A stretch of 64,000 nucleotides of DNA from Stieleria magnilauensis (GTDB lineage Bacteria; Planctomycetota; Planctomycetia; Pirellulales; Pirellulaceae), in contig CP036432.1 of NCBI GenBank assembly GCA_007753675.1, positions 3,694,394 to 3,758,393 of the forward strand, in the 5' to 3' direction. Within the stretch, counting starts at the first letter, position 1. The number at the start of each line of letters is the position of its first letter. The position numbers and the translations under genes were made by a program. The notes under the pieces were generated by a model that made no database searches, was not told the origin of the DNA, and saw only the letters and a program-made list of their open reading frames with translations. This document shows, piece after piece, positions 34,223 through 43,800 of the stretch.

Positions 34223-37200
34223 ATGCAACCGAATCAGCAACCGTCGTGGCAGGCAGCGGCAAAGAAGCGGAGTCGCGCCAAACTGGCGCGGGACCTGCGG
34301 CGGGCGGCGATCGTGATCGGTCTGATCGCTCTGACGGTTGTTCTGGTGTTTCTGTTGTTCCCGCCATTTTTTGCACCACAAACTCACTTGGTGCTGCTGG
34401 GTTCACGCGGCAACGAGGCATTCAACGCGCCGCCGATCGCGTTCGTGGCCGAGGACTTGGAGGCGATCGCGTCGATCGAAGAGGCGAAGGTTCGCGACCA
34501 GAGCGACGTGTTGCATTCGGCACAAGCAGCCAAAAACCTGGCAAACCGATTGGCGGAGGCGAGGATCTCGTCGCGTGACAAGCTGATCTTGTACATCAAC
34601 GCGCACGGGGTCACCGACAACGCGTCCGCCTACTTGCTGTGTGACAACTTTGACTTGCGGCAGCCGGATTTGGGGCGGGTGTCGGTTGAAACGCTGATCG
34701 ACCAAGTCCGACAATCGCCAGCGGCCACGAAGTTGATCCTGATCAATGCGGGAACCATCGACTATGACCCCGGACTGGGCGTCCTGGGCAACGATTTCCC
34801 CAGGCTGTTGGAACAGGCGGTGCACCAATCCAAGGACCCTTCGTTGTGGGTCTATTGTTCACATTCGTCCCTGCAGTACTCGCATGTTTCACGCGCCGCC
34901 CGGCGAAGTGTTTTTGGGATGTTTGTCGGCGAAGGACTCAAGGGTGCCGCGGACTTGGATCATGATCAAGCGATTCAGTTGAGTGAACTGGTCGCGTTTA
35001 CGTCGGCAAACGTGTCCAAGTGGGTCGCCCAAAGTACCGACCGTGGGGCGGAGCAGACTCCGCAACTGATCTGGGGCGGTGGCAAAGCTGGACAGTCGGA
35101 TCCCAAACTGCTGACATTGTTTGAGCAAGATCCGGATCAGGAATTGACGGCCGCGTCGTTGATCATTCCACCCGATGAGCTGGCCGGTGGCGGCGGATCG
35201 TCCGCGCGTTCGGGCAGGGTTCGCGGGCTGCTGCGGCGACAACAGGTCACGTTGGCATCGAATCGGATCGCCGGCGGGGGCGTGAAGTCGAACGACGTGG
35301 CAGACGCGGACGGTGGCGCCGACGCGGAAGCCGGAGGGAGCGACGACGGTAGCGGGCAGCCGGCCGACGGCGATCTCTCGGCGGCCGATGGTCCAACCGA
35401 CGCCACCGCGGACGACTCCGCAGACGGAGCCGAAAACACCGACAAGTCTGGTGAAGCGGGCGATGCGAAATCGAAACCGTCCGAGGCTGACCAGAAGGCC
35501 AAGGCCAAGCAACTGCTCACCAAGGCCTGGCGACTGCGCGATGCGGCGTCATTGGCGTGGTCGGCGGCCGATCCGAGTTTCAGTCCGGTCGAAAACAAAC
35601 CGCACCTGTGGCGGGAACTGCAAGCCGAATTGTTGGCCTTTGAACAGCAGCTTCACGGCGGCAAGGGATACGATCCCGAGAAGATTGAAACCACACTCGA
35701 AGACTCCTTTCCCGCCAAAGCACCGGCCGGTCCGGCAGCTGGGGCGACATCAAAAACCACACCGCCTCTCGCGTCACTGTTCGGTCACGCATCCGACGAC
35801 ACCGTTTCACTGCTATCCATCCTTGAACCGGAACAGGCTCACAGTCTGGCTCTGGCACAATCGGCTGCCGTGATTCGCGGCCAATCGTTGGACATCGATG
35901 TGAAGGTATTGCAGGCGGCATTGGAGCAAGAAACGCGAGAAGCCTTTGACGAGTGGCTGAAAACACGCTGGCGCCCGAAGTTTTCCGGTACCGTTGAAAT
36001 GACGTTTTTAAAACGTCTGGCCGACTCGCCGGAGCTGGATTGGGATCTGGTTCAAATCGCAGCGTTGACGTGTTTGGCGGGAGAGCGAGTCGCGGCACTG
36101 GATTTGTTGTCGCCGGGCTGGATGCGAGTGGACGTGGAGCGGGCCGACCAGTTTCGTTTTTTTGCCGAACAACTGGTGTTTGACCAGGTCGGTTTGCAGT
36201 GGCCACAGCGATGCCGGACGTTGTTCGAAGACGCCGGAAAAATCTACGCGGCCGCTGAGCTTGAATTCGTGGAGGTCCGTCGGGCCGAACGCGCGTTGGA
36301 CGTGCTGCTGGCGAAGCTGCCGTCGTTGATGCACTGGCATTTGATGTCTCGGTTTGTGCCCGATCGACGTTCGGTGATTTACGACGACCTTTCGACGCTG
36401 CTAGAACTCGCAGGCGAGCTTTCTGGGTTACTGAACCATCCGGGGCAGTCGAGCGTCGCAACGGTGACGAAGGTGCGGGAGCAATTGGAATCGATTCAGT
36501 CACGCCTGGAAGCCGCCTGTGGAGATGTCGCGGCAGAACGACTGTTGGCACAAACGGCGACACCGGGAGATTCCTATCAAGCCGATCTGTTGCTCAAAAC
36601 GCCATTGTTGAGTTCGGCGCTGCGGAACGATCTGCTGGCAGCGATGGACCAACGGGATCGGCAACTGGCGTCCAACTACGATCTGGCCAACGTCACGATC
36701 GACGACGTGTCAGCCATGTCACTGGGCGATGCAATGTCACTGGGCGATGCACGTCAAATGCCTTCGCCGGAAGAATGGCGGTTTCTGTTCGAACAGGCTC
36801 AATTGGAATCGCAATACGTCGGGCTGTCGCACTTTGAGGGCGTTTCTGCGGACGCGTTTGCGGCAATCACTGCGGCGCGTGAAGTCGAGGCGGCCTTTCA
36901 ATCGTTCGAAGTCGTCTATCGGACGATGGACGCAAACGACGCGGCGAACGTCTCGGAACTCTGGAACCGACATTTGAAATTCGGTGCCGCATTGCAATCG
37001 TTTTACCGCTCGGCAATAGAAGTCGACGGTGCGTTGTCAACATGTGCCGTGTCACCGGCGGCATCACGGATGGCGATCCGCTTGTTGCGGATGATCGACC
37101 CGCGTGATGCGTGGCAGTTGGACGACGTTGACGTGAACTCACTGTCGTTGGAGACGCAACTTCGTTCGACCCTACAGTGGCAAGCCGAACGTCTCGAACA

Positions 37201-39589
37201 GATGTCGACCTACCGCGCTGGAAATCAATCGGCGACGTTCGCCGACTGGGCGGAACATTACCGCGCCCAATCCGAACGACTCTGCCGCGTCTCGGCCTCG
37301 GTCACCGAACCGACACGAATCAGGATCACCGCCCCGCCGACGGTCGACCTGCAATACCACGACTGGCGGCAGGTGATTCTGGGTCTTGAAAACCCCAGCG
37401 ACCGCGAGGTCTCGATCACGGTCTCGTTGGAATACGAACGGGGATTGGTCGACGTGATCAACGTTGCCTCGAGTGAATCGAACGACTCGGCGGCGGGCAT
37501 CCGATCGATTCGGCCTGAATTCTTCGACACCCCGTCTCAATTCGGAACCTGGCGGTCAAAGCCGATCACCATCGCGGCGGCGGGTACGGTAACGTTACCG
37601 ATGAAGATCGTCCGGCGCGACAATGCGTCGGAAACGACCAAGTTGGTGGTGGACGTGTATGAGCGATCCGAGTTGACGCGTGCGGAATCCAAGCCACCCG
37701 TTCTGCTGACGCGGCGAACACTTGACCTGATGTTGCCCGTTGCCGAAGTCTACGTCGAACGCGGCGCGGCGTCGTTTGTGTCGGACGTCGAGGGAGTGGA
37801 ACTGTTGCCGCACCCCAATCGGTTGGAGAAATTCCGGTTAGGCGTCGTCAATCATGCATCGCGGACCAAACAGATCTCGATGCGGTGTTATGCCCTGGGT
37901 CAAACGTTGATCGGCCCGCTGCCTGCGGACCCGAGCACGTTGCTGGTCGGTGCGTTGCCGCTGGCCAGTTTTGACGTCAGCGTTCCCGGCGACGGTCAAC
38001 CGGCGTTCCCCAGTGCCGGAGACGCTGAACAAGCCGACGGCGAAGACGCGGAGGCGAAAGAGGCGTCCCCCAAACAGGACGATGCGGGCAAAGACGAAGA
38101 GGAGAAAACCGAACCGATCGAGTCGACCGACATGCCCCACGGAATGCTGGTCGAATTGAGCGACCGCGACACCGGGCAATCAACGTATCGTCACGTCCGC
38201 TTTGCGATCCAACGACCTCGGCGGTTCGTCTCACCGCGCGTCGGCTTTGACACCAAGAAGCAGCAGATCACCGTGGAAGTCAGCGCGGTTGACCCGAGTC
38301 GGTTGCCCGAGGGGGCTCCGGTCCGTGTCGAGTGCCGATTGGCAGACGACCGCAGCGGCCGCACCAGGGGCAAGCTGCAAGGGATGATCACCCGCGCGAG
38401 TCCGACGACGAATTTGTTCATTGCGACGACGGCACCGCCGCCGAATGTCGCACGGGTTTATATCGACGTCGATGGTTATCCCCGGTCGTTTATCTTTGAT
38501 GTGCCTTGTGGCAAACACCTGACGAATGTTCCCGAAGTCACCGATTCGGTTGATCTGCGGATGACGACGTCGTCGAAGGGTGGCATTCTAGGGGCGACGA
38601 AATCGATTCCTGTTTCGGTTCAGATCGATGCACCGGTTGGATCGTTCGAGAACGGACGAGATCACTTGAACCTTGGAATCGATCTGGACGGGTCGGGCGT
38701 GCCCCACCCCGAGGACAGCGTTCGATTGACGACCGATCGCGGCGTGATGATCGGGTTTGTCAAATCGACGCCCGACGGCACCGTCGAACTGACCAATGTC
38801 GTTTCGGACCACCTGATCGGTCTGCCGGCGGAGCGACTGGAGAATCTGCTGATCGATGTCGCAGCCAGTTTGACCATCAATGACCAAATCCAATCGTTCC
38901 GCAAGATTGAGTTGTTGATCGACACCGCGCCGCCGGTCGTCGGTCCGGTGACTCGAACCGACGGCTTAAGTTTTGCGGCGGTCAACAGCCAAGTCGATCT
39001 GGAGGTTTGGGCCTGGGATGAGGGATCGGACGTGACGAAGGTGCAGGCAGCCTTTGACGTCGATGGAAACGGCGAGTTTCCCGCGGCGGGAAACATTTTC
39101 ACGGCCTCCCGGACGTCCGATCGTCAGTGGATCTTGACCGTCAACGCGGGAGCCGACGCCGGCAAGAAATCGTTGCTGGTGCGGGGTGTGGATCGTGTCG
39201 GCAACGAAAGTGATCCGGTAGCGGTCGAAATGGAGGTGGTTTCGCCGACCGAGAGCACCAAGCGGGTCAAACAGCAGACCGTGAATCTGGTGGGAACAAT
39301 TCAGTTTCGCGAGAAAAACGTGCCGGACGCGGAAGTGGTTTTGACGGCCCTGCCGGAGGATCCTGCCGTGGCGACGGTTGCCGCGGCCCCGGATGCCGCA
39401 TCGGCTGCGTCGGGGGTGTCCGTCCGTTCGACGGAGAATGGAGCGTACGTGATTGCCGGGGTTTCGCCGGGCAGTTATCGGTTGGCCGCGCGTGCGGTGA
39501 TTCGCAATCGCGTCCATCGCATGGAGCAAGACGTCGAAGTGACGATCGGGCCGGAGCGGACGATGCGAGTGGACGTGACGTTGCCGTAG
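34223..39589 (+). CDS. Giant membrane-anchored caspase-like protein without the catalytic cysteine
   Basis: 1788 aa. One membrane helix at about 29-50 follows a basic cytoplasmic start. The next 250 residues have a caspase-like layout: the His strand LILYINAHG (H128-G129), then LILINAGTIDY where the active Cys is expected (A176 in place of Cys), so this copy should be inactive. A long acidic linker (about 355-430) follows, then a helical part and beta-sandwich-like repeats, ending in a carboxypeptidase-regulatory-like domain (VNLVGTIQFREKNVPDAEVVL, SVRSTENGAYVIAGVSPGSYRL). The gene at 40882 encodes an analogous protein that keeps the Cys. The location beside type VI secretion genes suggests an envelope role, but this is only context. 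The whole protein has no close relative that I recognise. Confidence 0.75.
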   Translation: MQPNQQPSWQAAAKKRSRAKLARDLRRAAIVIGLIALTVVLVFLLFPPFFAPQTHLVLLGSRGNEAFNAPPIAFVAEDLEAIASIEEAKVRDQSDVLHSAQAAKNLANRLAEARISSRDKLILYINAHGVTDNASAYLLCDNFDLRQPDLGRVSVETLIDQVRQSPAATKLILINAGTIDYDPGLGVLGNDFPRLLEQAVHQSKDPSLWVYCSHSSLQYSHVSRAARRSVFGMFVGEGLKGAADLDHDQAIQLSELVAFTSANVSKWVAQSTDRGAEQTPQLIWGGGKAGQSDPKLLTLFEQDPDQELTAASLIIPPDELAGGGGSSARSGRVRGLLRRQQVTLASNRIAGGGVKSNDVADADGGADAEAGGSDDGSGQPADGDLSAADGPTDATADDSADGAENTDKSGEAGDAKSKPSEADQKAKAKQLLTKAWRLRDAASLAWSAADPSFSPVENKPHLWRELQAELLAFEQQLHGGKGYDPEKIETTLEDSFPAKAPAGPAAGATSKTTPPLASLFGHASDDTVSLLSILEPEQAHSLALAQSAAVIRGQSLDIDVKVLQAALEQETREAFDEWLKTRWRPKFSGTVEMTFLKRLADSPELDWDLVQIAALTCLAGERVAALDLLSPGWMRVDVERADQFRFFAEQLVFDQVGLQWPQRCRTLFEDAGKIYAAAELEFVEVRRAERALDVLLAKLPSLMHWHLMSRFVPDRRSVIYDDLSTLLELAGELSGLLNHPGQSSVATVTKVREQLESIQSRLEAACGDVAAERLLAQTATPGDSYQADLLLKTPLLSSALRNDLLAAMDQRDRQLASNYDLANVTIDDVSAMSLGDAMSLGDARQMPSPEEWRFLFEQAQLESQYVGLSHFEGVSADAFAAITAAREVEAAFQSFEVVYRTMDANDAANVSELWNRHLKFGAALQSFYRSAIEVDGALSTCAVSPAASRMAIRLLRMIDPRDAWQLDDVDVNSLSLETQLRSTLQWQAERLEQMSTYRAGNQSATFADWAEHYRAQSERLCRVSASVTEPTRIRITAPPTVDLQYHDWRQVILGLENPSDREVSITVSLEYERGLVDVINVASSESNDSAAGIRSIRPEFFDTPSQFGTWRSKPITIAAAGTVTLPMKIVRRDNASETTKLVVDVYERSELTRAESKPPVLLTRRTLDLMLPVAEVYVERGAASFVSDVEGVELLPHPNRLEKFRLGVVNHASRTKQISMRCYALGQTLIGPLPADPSTLLVGALPLASFDVSVPGDGQPAFPSAGDAEQADGEDAEAKEASPKQDDAGKDEEEKTEPIESTDMPHGMLVELSDRDTGQSTYRHVRFAIQRPRRFVSPRVGFDTKKQQITVEVSAVDPSRLPEGAPVRVECRLADDRSGRTRGKLQGMITRASPTTNLFIATTAPPPNVARVYIDVDGYPRSFIFDVPCGKHLTNVPEVTDSVDLRMTTSSKGGILGATKSIPVSVQIDAPVGSFENGRDHLNLGIDLDGSGVPHPEDSVRLTTDRGVMIGFVKSTPDGTVELTNVVSDHLIGLPAERLENLLIDVAASLTINDQIQSFRKIELLIDTAPPVVGPVTRTDGLSFAAVNSQVDLEVWAWDEGSDVTKVQAAFDVDGNGEFPAAGNIFTASRTSDRQWILTVNAGADAGKKSLLVRGVDRVGNESDPVAVEMEVVSPTESTKRVKQQTVNLVGTIQFREKNVPDAEVVLTALPEDPAVATVAAAPDAASAASGVSVRSTENGAYVIAGVSPGSYRLAARAVIRNRVHRMEQDVEVTIGPERTMRVDVTLP

Positions 39590-39870
39590 CGCGGGAAGCG
39601 TTCGCGTCTCAAATTAGCAGTATTGGGTGAAAGCCAGGCCACCGACGGGTTTCTTCGATGCCTGCCGGCAAAGTTTCTGTGGTTCGCTTAAACGTCATCA
39701 ACGGAATGACCGATACAGAGGGGTGTGCGTGGCTATCGATGCGCCCCGGTGCCCCCCGGAGGCGAACGTCACCGCCGCTGCGTGGAGTCCGGCAGGGACT
39801 TCTTGACCGTTGAGGTCCAATCCTACAAACGTGTTAGCAAGGCGCGATTCGTATTTCGTTGAAGAGACAA
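39590..39870. other. Intergenic region between the caspase-like gene and the lipoprotein gene
   Basis: About 280 bp. I see no gene and no clear hairpin with a T-run; it may hold the promoter of the lipoprotein gene. Confidence 0.3.
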
Positions 39871-40842
39871 ATGACCTACAGCCGCAACCACTTTTCGATA
39901 GGGATCTGCTTTATCGCAATGGTTTCCTGCGCGGGTTGTGCGTCGGTTCCGCCGGCGGCCCCCGCCCCTGCACCCCCGACATCGGCACAAGCCGGGGCGA
40001 CGACGATCGTCGCGGTTGCGCCGCCGGCCGCGGCGCCGGGCATGACGCTGCCACAGTTCTTGGGGTTGGACGTGGTGTTCGGGGGAGTCCGCACCGTGGG
40101 CCAACGGGTTCGCAACCGATTGGGAACCCGGTTTCCCGGACTGGAGGCCAAACCGCCGATCAAGTCGATCACGGATCCGGCCAATTTGGGACCGGACGCC
40201 AGCCCGGCGGAGAAAGCGGCCGCGGAGGCCAAGATGGAAGACGACAAGGCACCCCAGAAAGCCAAAGCGATTAACTATCTGGCAAGTCGTGGATGCGGGG
40301 AATGCTATCCGGATACCGAAATGGCGATGCTGGCGGCACTGGAAGACTGCAGCGAAGACATCCGCTATGCCGCGGTGCGTGGTCTGCGCAGCGTGAGCGG
40401 TGATGCGTGCAAGTGCTGTCGCGAGAACAGTTGCTGTTCGCCGAAATTGTTAAAGAAGCTGTATGAGATCGCTTATGAGCGTGACGATTCGGGGTGTTTC
40501 CTGGAATCATCGGCAAGGGTTCGCCGCAACGCCCGTCTGGTGATCTGTGACTGCGGCGGCGTGCCATCGCTGGACGGTGATGGTCTGCCGATTGAAGGAC
40601 CGACGTCGCCCGCCGCCGTTCCCACACTGGCCGGAGAGATCACGCCGGCGGTCGCCGCGACGACCACGCCATCCGATTCCAGCGGCGACGCGACGACAGC
40701 CGAAAACCCCGTCGCGGTTGTCGGCCATACAACCGACGCAGATTCCGAAACGGATGCCTCGACGGCCACCGCGGGATTCTTGTTGCCTGAAAGTTTTGAC
40801 CCGACGCTGGAATCCGACGACGATTCGGTTCGACGCGAGTAA
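39871..40842 (+). CDS. Lipoprotein with HEAT-like and Cys-rich segment
   Basis: 323 aa from ATG 39871 (GAAGAGA just upstream). Signal peptide with a lipobox: FIAMVSCAGC (lipidated Cys about 26). A Pro/Ala-rich linker, then a helical part resembling HEAT repeats (DTEMAMLAALEDCSEDIRYAAVRGLRSV) that contains an unusual Cys cluster (CGEC, CKCC, CC) and ends with a Thr/Asp-rich tail. It lies between the two giant caspase-like genes, 39 bp before the second. It may be a lipid-anchored partner of them. Metal or disulfide binding by the Cys cluster is possible. Confidence 0.75.
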   Translation: MTYSRNHFSIGICFIAMVSCAGCASVPPAAPAPAPPTSAQAGATTIVAVAPPAAAPGMTLPQFLGLDVVFGGVRTVGQRVRNRLGTRFPGLEAKPPIKSITDPANLGPDASPAEKAAAEAKMEDDKAPQKAKAINYLASRGCGECYPDTEMAMLAALEDCSEDIRYAAVRGLRSVSGDACKCCRENSCCSPKLLKKLYEIAYERDDSGCFLESSARVRRNARLVICDCGGVPSLDGDGLPIEGPTSPAAVPTLAGEITPAVAATTTPSDSSGDATTAENPVAVVGHTTDADSETDASTATAGFLLPESFDPTLESDDDSVRRE

Positions 40843-40881
40843 CGTTCCCTTCGGACGACGAGCCCCACGGACGACGAATCC

Positions 40882-43800
40882 ATGTCGACATCACCGATCC
40901 AGCCCGCTGGCAACACCAAGAAATCGACGCGCAAGGTTTGGCAAGGTGACCGATCCAGCGGCGTCGACGTGTTCGGTTTTCTGTGGCGGCGGTCGCGTCA
41001 GTTTCTCTGGGGTGCGTTGTTGCTGGCCGCACTGCTGTTGTTCGTCTGGCTGATCTGGCTGTTGTTGCTGTCGCCCAAACGGACCCCAATGGTGGTGTTG
41101 TCGGCCGCACCGTACAGTTGGCCGTTGCCGCCCAACGCGTGGGCCAAGGAAGATTTTGAGAAGCTGGCCGCCATGGACGGTGAAACCATCACCCTGCGCG
41201 GCAGCGATGATCCGGTTTTTAAAGCGACGGATTTCTACCAGCGGCTGGACCGCGAAATCAAACGGGCCGAGGGCCAAAGTCACCGCGTGCCGTTGATCGT
41301 GTGGGTCAGTTTGCACGGTGTTGCCGAAAGCAACAGTGGTGCGATTCATTTGATTCCCCCCAAGGCCGCGATGACCGATCCCAAATCCTGGATCGAGTTG
41401 GACGCGCTGCTGGATCGCTTTGAACAGCTCGGCGCCAATCGCAAGGCACTGCTGATTCTCGATTGCAATCGGATGCAGGTGAATTGGAACATCGGGCTGG
41501 CTGCCAATCAGTTTGCCGACAAGGTGCAGACCGTCTTTCGTGATCGAGTGGCCGCGAAAAAGACGACCGCCGATCTGGCCGTTTTGCTGTCCGCGGGACC
41601 GGAACAGACCTCGCACGTTTCGGCCGACTTGGCTGGATCGGTATTCGGTCACTACGTGCAACGCGGCTTGGCCGGCGCCGCCGATCAAATGGCCAACGGC
41701 GGCAATGGTGACGGATGGGTGGATTTGAGCGAACTGGATCGCTACGTCCGATCGCATGTGCAATGGTGGGTCCGGCAAAGCCGCGGTAAATCACAGCGTC
41801 CCACCTTGTTAACGACCACTTCGAAATCAGACTTTCGACTCGCGCGGAGTTTGAACCCGGAGCTATTGAAACAACTGACCAGTCGCCCGCTGTCGCGACG
41901 CCCCGGGCCGACGATTTCGGACCCTCAGCTGGATGCACTTTGGCGATCGCTGGACCAGATTCGCGAAGCACAGCTTTATCGTCGCGAGCCGATCGCGTTT
42001 CGTGATTTAGAACACGACCTGCTGTGGCTGGAACAACTCTCCAGCGCCGGCAAGGGGTACCAAACGCTGGCCAAACGAACCTTCAATCGGGTGGTCGGTG
42101 ACATCACGGCGACCGAGCGACGGATGGCGCAATTGCCGCAGACCCCAACCTACGCGGCGGCCTATTCGTTGCTTTCCGGCGATCCACCACCGCTGCCGCG
42201 TTCGCTGAACGTCCACTCGCTGTCACTGGCCGAATTCTTTGGCACCCAAGATGTCATCTCCAGCACGCAACTGCGAGATCGATGGAACGAACTGTCCGAT
42301 CAGCCCGACGCCGGACTGCTCGCCAAGGTGCGTGAGGCGTTTGAAACGCAGGCGACGTCGGACTATCGCGACGCCCACTTCCTGCGAATGCTCGATCGTT
42401 ACCAGACGCCACGCCTTTGGCAGCAGCCGGAGTCACTCGGCAAGTTGTTGACGCTGCAAGGGTCCATCGACGATCTTTCGGTCCCGCGCGATGCGACTGG
42501 GATCCCCTCGGACCTTCGCATTCATCGCTGGAAACGTGTCTTGCTGGGTCCGATTGATGCCGCGCGTCGACGTGCCGAAGACAGCGTGTTTCTGCGATTG
42601 CAGAACGGACTGGAGGAAAGCGTCCGAGAAACGGAGTCCAGATTCGCAGCGTCCTCGGAAGCGGCAAACTTGGCCGCCGCGACGATGCAGATCTGCGATC
42701 AATCGATGGCCGTCGCGCCGTACTACGCACAATGGATTGCCCATCCCGACCGCGCGATGGCGTCCGAAGAAACCCAAGACGCGATTGATAATCTGATTGT
42801 GCCGTTGATCGCAGGCACTCAACAACTGGCAGCCCAACTTGACGCGGTACCCAACGCGGCGACGGATCAACAAGCGGTGATCGACTCCATCCGTGCGGCC
42901 CACGCCGTGGCGAATGAAACGATCCAGCCGGTGATGGGGTCGCTGGCCGAATCGCTGACCCTGCGGACACGTCAACTGATCCGCCAGAGTCTGACGAATG
43001 AGTTGACGACGATCGGTGAAATCGAGGCTGCCTTGTCGGTCCCGCTGGTCGATTGGGAATCCAGACGTCAACTGCGAACGGCACGCAACGAAATGATCAC
43101 CCGCGTTCAGCAAACGTTGGACGCGCCGAGTGCGGAAGACGCTGAAACGAACGCTGAACCAGCCGATGAACGAGCACTTGCTTATTCGGCTCGCATCGCC
43201 AGTTGGGAACAACATCCGCTCGACCTATTGCTCGGTAGTGAACGGACCGGATCGAATGTTTCCAACAAGAATCGAATCGCAAACTTTGTCGATTCGATCG
43301 GCCGCCAGATGGAGCGATTGGAAACGGAGTCGACGCTGGAGGGCGAGCATCAGATCTGCGGCGGCGCGGCGCGTCGGATGCGTGCCGCAGCAGCGATATG
43401 GTTTCCCCGCCCGAAATCAGACCCGATCGCGACGCTGCGCACCGTCGGCATCAAGTCACTGTTGGTGTGGCATGTCGATCGAGCGATCGGCGATTTTTGG
43501 GGACCGGCCGGTGGCGAACGGTCGTTCTATGACCTTGCCGCGAGCGACTACCTGGAATCGGCTGACGAACTGGATCGTCTGGGGAAGGATTCCGCCGGCG
43601 GTGGCGCCCGGCTGGTCGAGATCGAAGCTGCGAAGACGCGGATCGAAGCGAGTCGCCAGTTCCTGCCGAACTGGTTGACGACCACCGCCCCGCGAACGAT
43701 TCAGCTGGATCCTATGGATGCGGTTCGTTCATCGTTTGTTGTCAGTTCGGAACCGGGCAATGTGGCGTTGGCCGATGGATTCACGCCGCCGTCGGGAACG

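Noticed and set aside
42254-43215. Overlapping 276-aa and 260-aa minus-strand ORFs
   Set aside because: Antisense to the caspase-vWA gene; Arg/Pro/Ser-rich, typical shadows.
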